Assembly (NCBI GenBank): GCA_036429605.1
Contig: CM071589.1
Coordinates: 2,356,001-2,420,000 of the forward strand
Origin: Cladobotryum mycophilum
Taxonomy: Eukaryota; Ascomycota; Sordariomycetes; Hypocreales; Hypocreaceae
DNA: 64,000 nucleotides
Reading direction: 5' to 3'
Shown here: positions 47,393 to 60,000 of the stretch, piece by piece
Layout of the letters: every line of letters begins with the position of its first letter
Numbering within the stretch: the stretch's first letter is position 1
Translations under genes and position numbers: made by a program
The notes under the pieces: model-generated
Database searches by the model: none
What the model was told of the DNA's origin: nothing
What the model saw: the letters and a program-made list of their open reading frames with translations, nothing else

Positions 47393-48423
47393 ATGGCCAA
47401 GCTCTCGTAAGTGATTCTGAATTTGCTTGAATTTGATCATGTCGAAATTGAAATTCCAACGATCCGCCGGGCAAGAGGAGGATATGTGAGAGTTGTGGGG
47501 GATGGGAGAATTAAGAATTATGGTGGTGCGGCATGAGGGGGAGGCGAAGCTTGCTCGCATTGAAATGGAGATATTATCTCAATCACCTTGCGAGATTTTG
47601 GGCCAACAAGAATTACTGAGAACGCATTGGAGTTTTTTTTCGCCGGCAACGAAAGGACGTTATGCTGCCTTATATGGCGGAACGGATGGCAATCAAATCT
47701 CAAACGACACTGGACTGACAGCTTTCCTATAGGCGTGGTGCCCCCGGTGGCAAGCTGAAGATGACCCTCGGTCTCCCTGTGTACGTCGAACCGAACCCTC
47801 GAATACCAAAAATTCTCTGGACCTCACAAACTAACATTCACTCAGCGGCGCCGTCATGAACTGCGCTGACAACTCCGGTGCCCGAAACCTCTACATCATC
47901 GCCGTCAAGGGTATTGGTGCCCGTCTTAACCGATTGCCCGCTGGTGGTGTCGGCGACATGGTCATGGCCACCGTCAAGAAGGGAAAGCCTGAGCTCCGAA
48001 AGAAGGTCCACCCCGCCGTTATCGTCCGCCAGTCCAAGCCCTGGAAGCGATTCGACGGTGTTTTCCTGTACTTTGAGGATAACGCTGGTGTTGTACGTCA
48101 ACCCTCCCCTACATCGCCCACGGAAGACGAATCATCTCGGTGTTGGAAACAATGACGGGACTCGTTCTGTGAACATATTTGAGCCTATGTCGGGCTCCAG
48201 TACCGTGGACTTATGCTAACGTTTTTTTTTTTTTACGCAGATCGTCAACCCCAAGGGTGAGATGAAGGGCTCTGCTATCACTGGCCCCGTTGGTAAGGAG
48301 GCTGCCGAGCTGTGGCCTGTAAGTGCACCCTTTTTCCTCCACAAACATTACGCAGTCACTCTAACACGTTTTTTTCTTCTTCTTCTACAGCGTATTGCCA
48401 GCAACTCCGGTGTCGTTATGTAA
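47393..48423 (+). CDS. rpl23: 60S ribosomal protein L23 (uL14)
   Basis: Five exons (47393-47406, 47733-47780, 47846-48092, 48241-48318, 48391-48423) encode 139 aa, the usual length. The protein begins MAKLSRGAPGGKLKM and contains MNCADNSGARNLYIIAVKG and RQSKPWKRFDGVFLYF. It ends with VGKEAAELWPRIASNSGVVM. It is a core large-subunit protein at the subunit interface. The first exon is 14 nt and intron 1 is 326 nt, much longer than the others. The last intron has a long pyrimidine tract before CTACAG. Codon bias is strong, consistent with high expression. I saw no clear snoRNA boxes in intron 1. Confidence 0.97.
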
Positions 48424-49906
48424 AGTGTTTTACGGGGGAATGAAGAGAAAAGGCACGATCAAGTCCCGATGCGATCTATAGAGCGCAAAGAAAAAAACCC
48501 ACCTTCCTTAGATTTTGGGAAATTGGCGGAATGGGAAGTTAGTCGCTGGATTGGCAGGCTCTTGCATTTCGGTTGCGGCGTGTAAGGATGATTCATACCA
48601 GGTATCGCATCAAGGACAAGAAAAAAAACTACAAGTCCAGCTTCCCTTTTCACGTGGCGCAATCGTGAGGTTTTCCACGGCTGCCAGCAGACCCCCATCC
48701 GCGGGCCAATGTATCCTCTTTCCAACTAAGCACTCATAATGATGAAATAGAGGGATTAATACTTGTCATGATGTCTTTTGTTCGCTAAGAATGCTTAAAG
48801 TGCCCATCTTCCATCGTTGGAAATATGTAAAAGTTTTGTTTACAGAGTGGAGTGGAGTGGTGGTATCTCGCACAAGACATCCCAAGTTTGCCAGATTATA
48901 GAGCCTACCCTGTAGTTCTATGAATGGTAGGTTTGAAAGCGATTGGGCCTCCGAGGGTCGATTCCATCGGAAATAATAAGATGATTACTGATTCTACTAA
49001 TATATATAATCCGGTTAAGGGGATAAACAGCGACCCCTGCAGTATCTGTAGAAGTAATTGGTGTTGCTGTTGTGTGTCAATATGTCTTACATCGGCTACT
49101 CTTCCTTATTTCGTCCTACATGCAAGTTCAGACGATAATAGCGGTTACGTTCAACGAGACGCCAAACAACTCCCACCACTTAATTCCTTACTAAACTAAA
49201 TACGAAAATTAAAATAAATCACATGTTTCAAGGTCATTGACCGATTAATTCCCAAAAAGCAAATTCATTATCATGAGAGCAGCAGTGCATCGCACTCCTC
49301 CCTAACAACTAAAGACATGAAAAGAAAAGAGAAAAAGAAAAAAACCCCCCCCATCTCGTCGACTTTACAAGATGCAAAAAACCCTATATGTACAACCAGC
49401 GTTTCTCCCCCTTCCCCAGAAGCCTATTCGAATCGCCTGCTACAAGGCTCACCTCGAGGCTTTGTTTCTTCACCCAACACCAGGGAACCAGCGTCTCATA
49501 TTCCCTCGCTGGTTCATATGCCAAGCCAAAAATAAGATGCTATACAAGTTTCCCCTCCCCCTCAATGTAAAAACCTTTCCGTCTCGCATTAGAAGTTCGT
49601 AAAGAATCCTTTTTTTTGGGTGCCGATTATGCTTCCTCCTGTCCACAGTCGCTAGCTTTACACTAGTTGCCCAACCCCTTGTATGTTACAAATATGGTCG
49701 CGATATAATAGAATACCACGGTTCGCGCAGATCTACGCACATGTGTGGTGCTGCGATGCCGATTCAGAGTATGGTGGCGGCTGATTAATACAGCTCAAAT
49801 CACAGTCATCCCTCATCTACCACCTGGAGATGAGAGGAAGGTGTGCCGTTTTTTTGTTTTGTTTTGTGTTTATTTTTTAAAGGCAGCCTAGAATGATGAG
49901 AACCGT
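48424..49906. other. Intergenic between converging genes
   Basis: A 1.5 kb tail-to-tail interval between rpl23 and the large nuclear protein gene. Several short frames are present, none credible. It contains only 3' flanks and low-complexity tracts. Confidence 0.5.
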
Positions 49907-52900
49907 TCATGCATGAAACGAGTAGCTCATTCCGTTCACATTCTGAGAGAAAGATGGAGCGGAGCTATCCTCATTGGATTCCTTCTTGGTAGGCTTTGTT
50001 GCCTTGAGTTTTGGCGCGATCAATCCTCCCCGCTGGTCGGCTGCCGCTTGAGCAGCCTTCTTTGCCGCAAGGGTTGCTTTTCGCTTTTCAACAGCTCCAG
50101 CCATGTTGCCATTAGCCCAGCGACCTAAAAGAGTAATAATTAGCATAATGTCCTGATGGATGAAAAAAGGGTTGATCGAATGGCTTACTCTTCATGGACG
50201 CCGACATCTTTTCGGACTTGGTCATGGATTTGTAATCCTTTTGCGGCTCATCTCCTTCCTCAGCATTTGGGAGTGAGGATGGTGTTCCCTTTCGACTTGC
50301 TGGGGTGGTACGGACGACCTTGATTTTCTGGATTTTGCGGTGAGTTGTACCCTGTTGAGCCTCTGGTGCGATTAGGTCGATGGGAGTGGCTACTTCGTCA
50401 CCGCCACGTTTGGTTCTCTTCTTAGGAGCCTGACTGGCTTCTTCTTCTTCGTCTGGATCATCACGGAATCGTTTCTGACGCTTAGGTCGAAACGAGTAAG
50501 ACGATTCTGCCGTGTGAGACGATGATTCCGAAGAAGCCGTTGATGGTCTCGAGTCACCGTTGTCAGTTATGGCCGAAGAAGGCTCGCTGAAGTTCTTCCC
50601 CCTGGGAATTTTCAGGGTCAATATATGACGACGCTTTGGCGGCTTTGGCTCTGCTGGAGGCTCTTCGTCGACGAATTGGAATGAGAAATTATCGTCGTCG
50701 TATTTGACAGGCTGCTTAATTCGTGCCCTTCGACCCGATCTGGAAGGAGTATCACGGACAGACGGCTCCTCGATGGTTGGTGGTGGGGGCGCAAGATCTT
50801 CCACAATACTCGGAACTGCTACCTTTTGCTGTTGCTGGCGTGGGATTCGCTTGCGCCGCTTTGCGTCCAGGCCCTCTCCGTCTGAATTGGGATCACCATT
50901 GAAGCTCGAAGCAGCGGTTGGTTGCACATCGTCATTCTCGTTGGCCGTTCTCCGTCGTCTGCCACGAGGTGGGACCGGCGTGGAGCTGCGGCTGACATCT
51001 TGTGTAGCAGTGTCGAATACCTGAACAGGTTTGCGCTGGCGTTTACCTGTTACCTCATCGGCCTCGGTAGCCTTCGCGGTTGGCTTGGGCTGGTTGCGAA
51101 GTGAGCGGCCCCTGGTCATAATACCGCTTTGCTGAGCCTGGGGGTTCTGGCGACCAATCTTTGATGGATGAGGGTCATATTCGAAGCCATAGGCAGCGGC
51201 CATGACTCGATCTTGGCCTTGCAGATAGCGGGTCTCGCTCATGACGTCTTTATCTTTGGCTTTATAACCCTTGACAGCAAACTCGGGCTCTTCGTAGTTG
51301 ATGCCGTGCTGATGGAAATTACGCGTTCGAGATTCATACTTGGAGTCGGCAGCACGTCTGCGAAGCGAGTTTTCGTAATCGTCGACAATTTTGCCGAGAC
51401 TAGTCCACTCATGTTGCCACTCCACTAGTGATAGGTTGATGGCATCGAGTAGTTCGTAAAGATCCGTAGTCGGCATGTCTTCGAAATTCTCAATGGCAGA
51501 GATGTACTCCTCAGGATTTCGGACCTTGCGGTACCGAAAGATTCGTCTTCGGTCCGGGGGCTCTTGACTCTCGGATACGTCGACTTCGTCGCCATCATCT
51601 CCTCCCGGTGCTGGGGAATTGGGAACAGTAGGGTCGACTGATTCGGGGACTGGAGAACCCCGTATTGGGGTATTGAGTGCGGGAGTGGGCGCTTCTATGC
51701 CTGCTACATCAGGCATATCATCAATATCATCAACCATGGGCTCCATGTCATTGGCCGTATCTTTGTCCTCCGAGGTCTGATCCTCGCCAGCGACGGCTTC
51801 GTCTTCTGTCTGCGATTTCTTCTCTGGATAGCAGATGAATTCACCATCGAGATATGGAGTCAAATGGGCCCAGCGACCGACTGGTGTGGGTTGAGGCTTG
51901 AAGTGAACTATTTGGACAGGTTCGGACACGGTGCTGTTTGTGTCAGCTTTCTCCTGACTGTCCTGAGCTTGAGTCGATTGAGAAGAAGCTGGCTCCGTTG
52001 CAGCGTCGGTGGTTTCAGTGGGTTGTACTTCAGCACTGGCAATTTCAGCAGAATCCGCTGCCGTAGGCTCTGGAGCTGGTGATGGTGGCAACTGGGCCAT
52101 GTCCTTTGTTATAGGTTCGGGACTCGAGACCCTGATGATTTCTTCTTTTTCTGTTTCTGGAACCGCAGTTGGAGCCTCTGTAATATTAACCATGGGAATA
52201 GCCAAGGTGTCGTGCAATTGTGTAGGAGAAGATATTAAATCTCCCTTGGGTGACTGGGGCTTAGCCTCGTCATCAACGCGCGGGTTTATAGAAGGATCTT
52301 GAAGAGCCTGTTTTTCAACGGGCTGGGGCTCGGACTCGGTGTGGTCCTCGGGCGCATCAACTTTTTCATCACTGTTGGCTGCTAAGAACGGGTGGTTTGG
52401 CGCAGTAGGCGAAACTGGAGAAAGTTTACCTTTGTCCACTTGTTCATTATCCGATGGCGTTTGGAGCGTGTCGCAGCTAAGCTTCGACTTATCTTGAGCA
52501 TAAGCTCGATCGTTGCTCATCTTGAAACTGTCGCGGAATTTAACTTTCGGCTCGCCGGGTTCTGCCTCGACGTTGTCTGTGACGTGATTTGTTGAGCCCT
52601 GAATCGCGTTTGTAAGGGATTCATCAGAGGACTTCTTGTTGGTGGGTGAATCAGCTTCCTTGTTGGAAACGGTGCCATTTGACTCCTCCGCCGCCGTATC
52701 TTGGTGCGAATTGTTTGACGTGGGTTTTTGTGGAGCCTCATTAGAGTGATCTGAAGTTGAGATATTGGAGTGGTCCATATGGTCATGGTCATGGTCATGG
52801 TCATCGTCTGATTTTTCACAGTCCGAATAAGGGACGCCGACCTCAATGGTATCTTGAACGTCATTCTCGTCCTCATCCATTTCCTCTTTGTAGGCCGTCA

Positions 52901-53447
52901 TTTCAGAGGTTTTCCTAGCAGGGTTGCGTCGGCGACTTGACGGCGTGTCAGCGTCCACCGAGGCACCTCTCCTCTTGAGTCCGGAGCCATACAGATTCTC
53001 AGAGCCGTAAGTGACTTCTGATTTGCGCTTCTTATTGCGAGAAGCTGTCGAGTTGGGGACCTCGACTGCGTCATCAATCTGCTCAAGCGTGTAGTCCACA
53101 CGCGCTCGCTTGCGCAGACTGTGACCGCCCTTTTTAGGGCTACCGTTTTCAAAGTCCTCATCAGCAACGCTGTAGTCATCCATGGTCTTTGAGCGCTTTC
53201 TCAAATTTTGACTGCGATTGGGTGCTGGGGTTGAGAAAGTGAAGGCCTGCTGAAGCGACTTGTTGGCGCGGCGGCCTTGAGGGGCCGTTTGTGGTGTGTG
53301 TGCGTGCGTGTGTGTGTTAGTCGCATGAGCCATGACAGGGCTCGCAGAAGGGCGATGGTCTAATGAAGCGTCTGAATTTGACTGAGGAGATGCTGAAGCA
53401 CCCATGGTTTTGCGACGGTTGACAGCTGTGCGGCGAGCGCGGTCCAT
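49907..53447 (-). CDS. Large low-complexity, probably nuclear protein (about 1158 aa)
   Basis: Exon 1 (50189-53447) and exon 2 (49907-50124), with a 64-nt intron (50125-50188), encode 1158 aa starting MDRARRTAVNRRKTMG. Most of the chain is disordered, with alternating basic clusters (RKRSK, RKRAR, KKRKS) and acidic or Ser/Thr/Pro-rich stretches, which suggests a nuclear protein. One folded segment is clear at about residues 629-705, spanning RRIFRYRKVRNPEEYISA to YENSLRRRAADSK; it looks like a helical bundle. A downstream short motif (YGFEYDPHPSKIG) also looks conserved. The C-terminus has another Lys/Ala-rich helix. A His-Asp repeat is encoded near 52790. I do not recognise the family. The open frame extends 128 codons upstream, but that stretch is repeat-derived. 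Confidence 0.8.
52781..52806. repeat. Hexanucleotide repeat encoding a His-Asp tract
   Basis: GGTCAT units on the plus strand encode alternating His and Asp in the large nuclear protein. They are possibly length-variable. Confidence 0.7.
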
Positions 53448-54931
53448 GATGACAGGCTGGAGAAGCCAGTGACAAGAGGCGAAAGGGGTGGTGGTGGTGA
53501 TGGTGGTGGTGGTGGTGGTGGTGTGTAAGAGGGTAGATGATGAGGCAAGGGAGATGTCATCCGGGGAAAGGACAATGCGTAACACGAAGAAAAAGGAATA
53601 TTCGCGGATCAACAGGTTGAGGGACGGGATGATTGAGTCCAGTGTAAGAGTAAAGAAAGGGCTCGTCGGGTGTTGATGGCGATGCCTTTTTTTCTTGGTA
53701 ATGATGAAAGTAAGTGAGCGAAGATGAGAGACGTGACGTGCCGGGTTTATTGGGCAAAGATTTTGAATGCAAAGCACAAAGTCAATGAGCAATAAAAGCA
53801 TGAATAGAGACAATAAGCAGAGCAGAGACAATACGAAGATGGTCTGCCAGCCGCGGCGATGATGTAGCAGCTGGCCAATATCAGAGATTTCTGAGGTTGC
53901 AGCTCTTCCACGCTGTCAGTGCAGCACTTCTCTCCTGGGCTGCCGTCGTTTTTCTTGACGAGTGTCGTGGTTCGAATAAGCCAAGGCCCGAGACCCAACC
54001 AGAGCCCATTACGCTTCCTTACTGGCTCCCCCCAAAGGCTCCGGGGGGGAGTACGTACCTTGTATGTGCACTTTGCCTTGTTTGCCAGCCTTCAGACAAG
54101 TACTAGGTACCTCTACTATACGGAGTACCTACCTGTGGACGTCCTTCTTCCGGGGTTCCTCCGCCGGGTAGATTCAGCCAATCAGAAAACTGCACACAGG
54201 AAAAAGGGTCACGCTAGTCCCTTTCGAGGCCATGGACGTACTCTTTCTTGCCTTCTTCCGCGCGTGTCATCAAAGCAGGATGGGCGGGCTAGGAAAGGGC
54301 TGCTTCTCATGGGTCCATGGATGGATTGGATGTCTTAGCCTCCACTTCTCGCTGGGTGGGTAGGTGTCTTTCAGGGCTGTCGCTTCCACTGAACTGCAGG
54401 AGTTACAGCGCATGCAGGGGACGCATTATAGTGGGTGACGTTACCTAAATCTACGGTGTACCAAACTAAAACTGCAATGGATGGATCTTGCTCCAACGGG
54501 GTATGGCATGTGCTTGCTTTTCGAGTTACTTGTATGTATGTATGTATGTACTGTACTGTTGACGACGAAGAAAACTTGGTCCTTAACATCCATCACCATC
54601 ATTTCTTTGCATACCATTTGCCTCGTAATTGGCCCTTCGGAAACAGTACTGGCTACTTTCCTTGCTGCTACTCGCTATCTTTAGCAATCAACGTGTGTTT
54701 GTGTTTGTCTCCTCTCCTAGAGTCATTTTTTCTGACATTGTGACGATCAAAGGTCTGCTGACAATGTAAAGATATTGGATACTACCACTTACGCACTCCT
54801 GTTAGGTCAGCTGTCGTTATCCTTGCCAGCCCCACCAAAAAGGGAGCTTGACTCGTCTCATCTCCAGATAGACTACCTATCTCGGAAATCGACATCCTCT
54901 TTTTTAACCAGGCCTCGAAACCCATCACATC
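53448..54931. other. Divergent intergenic region (nuclear protein gene and mtc1)
   Basis: A 1.5 kb interval containing both promoters. No credible coding frame was found. It includes a GGT-rich tract in the leader of the nuclear protein gene. Confidence 0.5.
53487..53523. repeat. (GGT)n trinucleotide repeat
   Basis: GGT units with one GAT interruption, lying 40-76 bases upstream of the start codon of the large nuclear protein, so in its likely 5' leader. Confidence 0.8.
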
Positions 54932-56495
54932 ATGGCTTCCAAAAAGACAAAGGCTGCTCCAGCCGACGACAGCCTCGACGATCTCTTCTCCGGAATTGGC
55001 GATGATTCCAAGGCCAAGAAGCTATCCAAGCCCAAGCCCACCTCCGCTGCTGCCAAAGCAATTGGCGACAATGACATCCTCGCAGACCTCGAATCTGAGC
55101 TTGCTCCTCAGCCGTCGTCTCGTCCACACACGCCCCGATTGAAGGAGGCTGCCGCAAGACGATCGACTGCAACCCCGCCTGCTGGAGATGACAAGGCCGC
55201 CTCCGGTGCTGCTCGCAAGTCGACCGACAGCTCGAGGAGCCATAGAGTCAGCTTCACCCCCAGCGCCGCAAGTCCCGATCCTCAAGAAAGGGCTACCGAG
55301 CAGCCTCAGCAAACTGGTGGAGGATGGTGGGGTGGCATCCTCTCAACCGCCAATGCCGCCATGAAGCAGGCCGAAGCCGCCTACATTCAGATTCAGCAGA
55401 ACGAGGAGGCCAAGAAATGGGCAGATCAAGTGAAGGGGTTGGGTACTAGCATTGATGTCGGAGCTCTGAAGAGCTATGGTAAGCCAATTGACATGTTCTC
55501 ATGTGTGTTGAGGAAATCACCGCCAACTAACTGTTCTCCTACCAGGCGACGAACTTCGCAGCCGTGCACTTCCAACATTTACCAACATTCTGCACACTCT
55601 TGCCCCTCCCATTAGCTCCCATGAGCACCTCCTCATCCACATCAGCCACGACCTAGTTGGATATCCGTCTCTCGACCCTCTTATCCATGGTGTCTTTTCC
55701 CGTGTCATGTCTCAGGTCGAAGGCGGTGACTTGCTAGTTGTCCAACGAGGTCACGAAAGCGGTTCCCGACGATCGTACGATTCATCTGCAGGCTGGCGGG
55801 ACGGGCCTTGGTGGAGACAAGTTAACACGCCTAGAGAGCTTGGTCTGGTCAAAGGAATAGTCGAGGGCACGAAGCTGTGTCGTGCCAATGCTGATGCATA
55901 TTCTGCTGAATACTTTGCCGCGAACGGAGGTGTAGAAGAAGCCAAGACTCGGGCTAAGGAAGATATGAGCGAGACCAACCCCGTTCGAACATCGGACCTT
56001 TTCTTGTCTGTTCAGGCAATCTCTATAGATCAGGATAATGCCTTGTTTGCTCGAACTGCTTCGGCTGAGAAGGAGAAGTCCGCGAGTGAGGACGAGGCAG
56101 ACGAACTCATCTGCTTTGCTGTATTCATTCTCGATCCCGTTCATGGCATTGAGTTCTCTACAATCAGCCAGACTATGCCTGCCAGATGGGCTCATTGGCT
56201 TGATGCCCCTAGCCCGTTGACTCCCCAATCTGGAGATGATTCGCAGGAAGCTTCAACTAGTGTTATCCCCGATGAGATTCGAGACATTATTGAGAGTGGT
56301 GGTGTTGACCCAAGAGAGTGGGTGGCAGAGTGGATCGAGGAGGCCTTGAACTTGGCTGTCGGCGTGGTGGCCCAAAGATATGTTGCTAAGCGGATGGGCG
56401 TTGGTGAACGCATGCTGGGTCGTGGCACCAGACTGAGGCAAGATGTTTTGCTCCAGGAGAATGCTGGCGAGGCAGCTCGAGCTGGACTTATTTGA
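54932..56495 (+). CDS. mtc1: Maintenance of telomere capping protein 1 family (Mtc1)
   Basis: Exons 54932-55478 and 55546-56495, with a 67-nt intron, encode 498 aa, close to yeast Mtc1 (about 480). The N-terminus is disordered and Lys/Ser-rich. A conserved helix around GGWWGGILSTANAAMKQAE is followed by the family core, which includes PTFTNILHTLAPPISSHEHL and HDLVGYPSLDPLIHGVFS. A C-terminal segment contains DPREWVAEWIEEALNLAVGV. Mtc1 mutants were found in yeast by synthetic interaction with a telomere-capping allele, but the protein's biochemical role is poorly defined and it associates with ribosomes or early secretory vesicles. It converges with the DUF3638 gene. Confidence 0.85.
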
Positions 56496-57011
56496 GGAAC
56501 ACGATGAATGATTTGATGTTTTATGCAGGATGGATGGAGGGGTGAACTCGGTAGTCACTGAGTTGTCGGTCTGTTTCACAGCGAAGAAAGAAGCTGATTT
56601 CAGGAGTATCTCAGACTAGTGGTTACAAATTAGGTTTCGTCTGGTATTAGGTTAGCAAACAATGGTTTGATCCGATTTTCATGCCTCAAAATGCTACCAG
56701 TGTATGTCGAAAGATGGGAAGACAATGTTCAGAGCAGTTGCAAGCCCTAGCAAGAGCAAGAGAAATAGGCAATCTAGAGTCACAAAAGAAACCCTCAGTA
56801 ACAAGAGAAATTCAGGCAACGAGAGGGAATTATAACCAACTTTTGTATAAGTACAATTCTTTCTACCAACATAACTAAAAGAAAACAGAACACTGCGCTC
56901 AGCTTCACCCAAGATTCTGCCAGAGTTTTGCCCCCTCCCCCCCTTTTCAAGAATCCTTCCACATACAAAACAAAAGACAAAGAAATTATACCCCCAAGCA
57001 AGAGGCCGATA
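56496..57011. other. Intergenic between converging genes
   Basis: Tail-to-tail interval between mtc1 (plus) and the DUF3638 gene (minus). No coding signal. Confidence 0.5.
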
Positions 57012-60000
57012 TCAAAACTCGTACTCTTCCTCTTCTGACCACTCAATTTCAGATCCAACCTCTTCATCGGTTTCCACTTCCTTCCATTTCTCGCTCTGTG
57101 GCGTAGACATAGTCGACATAGTCGACACGCTCGACACGCTCGAATCGCTCTTCATGAAAAAGGGATGATCTGCTGCCACAGTACGGCCCATACAGATGAA
57201 CCCCACAGGCGTGTTGAGCACATCCTGCGCCTTTCGGCGCAACCCAAGCCACTCCAGAAGAAAGTCAACGGGGTTATCCGTAAAGCAGGGCTGTGAGTTT
57301 CCCCTGGAGGTCCCTTCCTCGGCACATTGAGACCATTCATCCCCTGAATGAAGGTATTTCGCCATGGTTGACCACTCAGAGTAATCAACATAGAGCCTAC
57401 CGGCCAGAATCCCCAGCTCGATCTTGAACCAATCCGGGAATTTTGCTTCGGCTGGTAAAGGAGGTAGTACGTAATAACGAAACTCGTTGAATGGCGCCAT
57501 TGCTCTGGTGACGGGAGCGGAATAAGCAATCAGGTGTACTTTGAGCTTATCTGCCCACTTAGCTCCGGGGCGAAGTCTGGGGATCATCTGCTCAGCTTCC
57601 TCTGGAATAATAACCAGTCCCGTCTCCGTAGATGGACACCAGAGAATCCATTCCACAGGTCGCTACGTAGAATGATAGGGTTAGTTTATATGCGTCGGTG
57701 AAGTTGAAGGAGGGGAGATGTTTACTACTTACCAAGAAATTGCTTGCTGCTTTCTCGTTGCCTTTGGCCAACTCGACCGTTCTACCAAACTCCTTCGAGA
57801 CAAAAAGCCTTGATCCCGTGTGTCGCACGCCAAACTTCTTGCCCAGTTCCGTTTTGGCAATGTACTCGAAAACATGTTCAAATCCAGCGCCGGACCACTG
57901 TAGCTTACCAGTCTTAGCAAAGTGGATAATGTCTACATGCAAGCTAGAGAAACCCAGCGCCTTGTACCGCACAGGCTTCTGGACTTCACGTACGGACTCG
58001 AGCTGTAGCTCAACCTCGCGTTCTTGTTCTACTTCTTCCAACGCGCCTGTTTTCACATGAGAAATTGGACGATTGAGCGTAAAAAGCTTGTCTGCAATAT
58101 CCTGGAGATGCGGCGTTTGAAAATCCTCAAGAGGTTGTAGTGACTGGTTTGCTGAGGACTCTCCGTATAGCTGTTCTAGGGTCTGATGCTCCGGTTCTCT
58201 CAGAATGTCGAGAAGCTTGGACTTGCTGGAGCTGCTTGATAGGCAATTGGAATATCTCAATATGGCATCCTTGCGTTTGCAGAAATCAAGTCCTTGAGCA
58301 ATGTACAAACCAAGGACATCCTCTTTAGTTCGACATGTTTGCTCCAGGAGCCAAAAAACCACGTTTGAGGAGTCAATGCCCACTGTGGTGGCTAGCCCAC
58401 AGACGTCTCGGATACTCCCGTCCACTTCGGGCGGTGCAAAGAAAACGATGCTCTGTGTTGTTTTTAACTGGCGAAGACGCATCGCCGCTGTAATCTATGT
58501 TAGAATTTATATGCCTTACTGAGATAGAGAAAGTGGATTCGAGAACATTCTAAGAAGAAAAAGAAAACGTCAACTCACCTTGAACAGTGTAATCCTTTGT
58601 TTGCTTAAGCGAGAGCGTTAAGGCAGCGACCGCCGTCTCCGGAAACTTCAAGTCAACACCGCGTGTGTGAGCCTCATCAAGATATACCACACACTCCTCG
58701 AGACGATTGACAAATGGGGTCGCTAAAAGGGGTACATCCCGCTTTGTCTTGTCCCGAAACATCACCCAAGCTCGATTGTCTTTGCCAAAATATACCGCAG
58801 CTTTAGACTTATGATCAATTGTCAACCACAATCGGGCCAATTTTTCATTGCTCATTTCAATGACATAGGCACCAGCATCAATTAAAATATGTATTTTCTG
58901 AGCCAGAAGTCGCTTCAAAAGCTCTTCTTCACTCAGACGTTTACCGGCCATATCCGTGGCGACCTTATAGCGACGGTTGCGAGTTTGGAGCAGGTATGAA
59001 AGAACCTCAGCGTTTGTCTGAGACAAGCTAGGAAGATCAGCTTGTTCAATAGTCAGGGGCAATAGATTATCGCTGGTGCCGCTGAATCCTGTTGTTAAAG
59101 TCCCCTGATTTGAACCATGTGATAAGATGGGAATATCCCATGCGGACGCCTGCAGCTTGACACTGAATTGTCGTGCATGAAGGGGAAAAACGAATGTATT
59201 CAAGTAGTGGTTCACCACAATGCGACTTTTGTTCAAATGTTTCCACAAGTCTTGAACTTGGCCCTCATCGTCCATGTTGATCACATTCCAATGGTGCAAA
59301 GCCTCAGGAAGAGTGATTGACTCAGAAATCCACCTCTCATATTGGGAAGCAGGGTCTTCTGAGGTGAGAATATGTTGGAGACCTTGGTGAAATTGCATGT
59401 GTGTCAAACCAGAAAAGTAAAATGATAGACAAGTGAACACGATGGCTACATCGGGGTGCCCCCATTCGGCTCTTTCAGAGGGCGTGTCCCGGGACTCGTA
59501 CGGTACTGCAACCGGATACCCCCTGCGCGAAGCCCATACTGAACATTCCAGCGTTTGGAAAGACACAATGTGATAATTCTGTGCGTGATGAGTCCTCGAA
59601 CAATCAGTAGCTTTTTGGCCGCAGATTCTGGATGAGCATATGCTGCAGTAACTTCCTTATACAAATGGCTGTCAAATTGTTCTTCGCAGAGCACTCTTCG
59701 AATCGCCTGTTGCAGCTGGGGATCGTTTCGCTTAGCTGGACGAAGGAACAGTGCTTGGCCAGCACAAATGCTATTGATAATGCAGTTGTAGATCTCGTCT
59801 TCCACATCCGACTTGAGAAATTGCATCATTGGGAACCAGCCTGGCTGCCCTAGGATCTCTAGGCTTCTTGGGAAGTGCGATTTAAGTTCTGGCACCTTGT
59901 GCGCCACCAGAGCAAGCAGATCTTCAATGACTTGCCAACGAAATGGGTGGCCATCGACAGGCATCTCTGACCCGCTCGGATAGTTCAACTGGGTCTTCAC

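Noticed and set aside
47407..47732. snoRNA inside the long first intron of rpl23
   Set aside because: No C box (RTGATGA) with a matching D box and no H/ACA hairpin pair could be identified by eye.
53448..53831. In-frame upstream extension of the large nuclear protein (128 codons)
   Set aside because: The extension is translated from GGT/CCA repeats and a pyrimidine-rich leader. The start at MDRARRTAV has normal composition and context.
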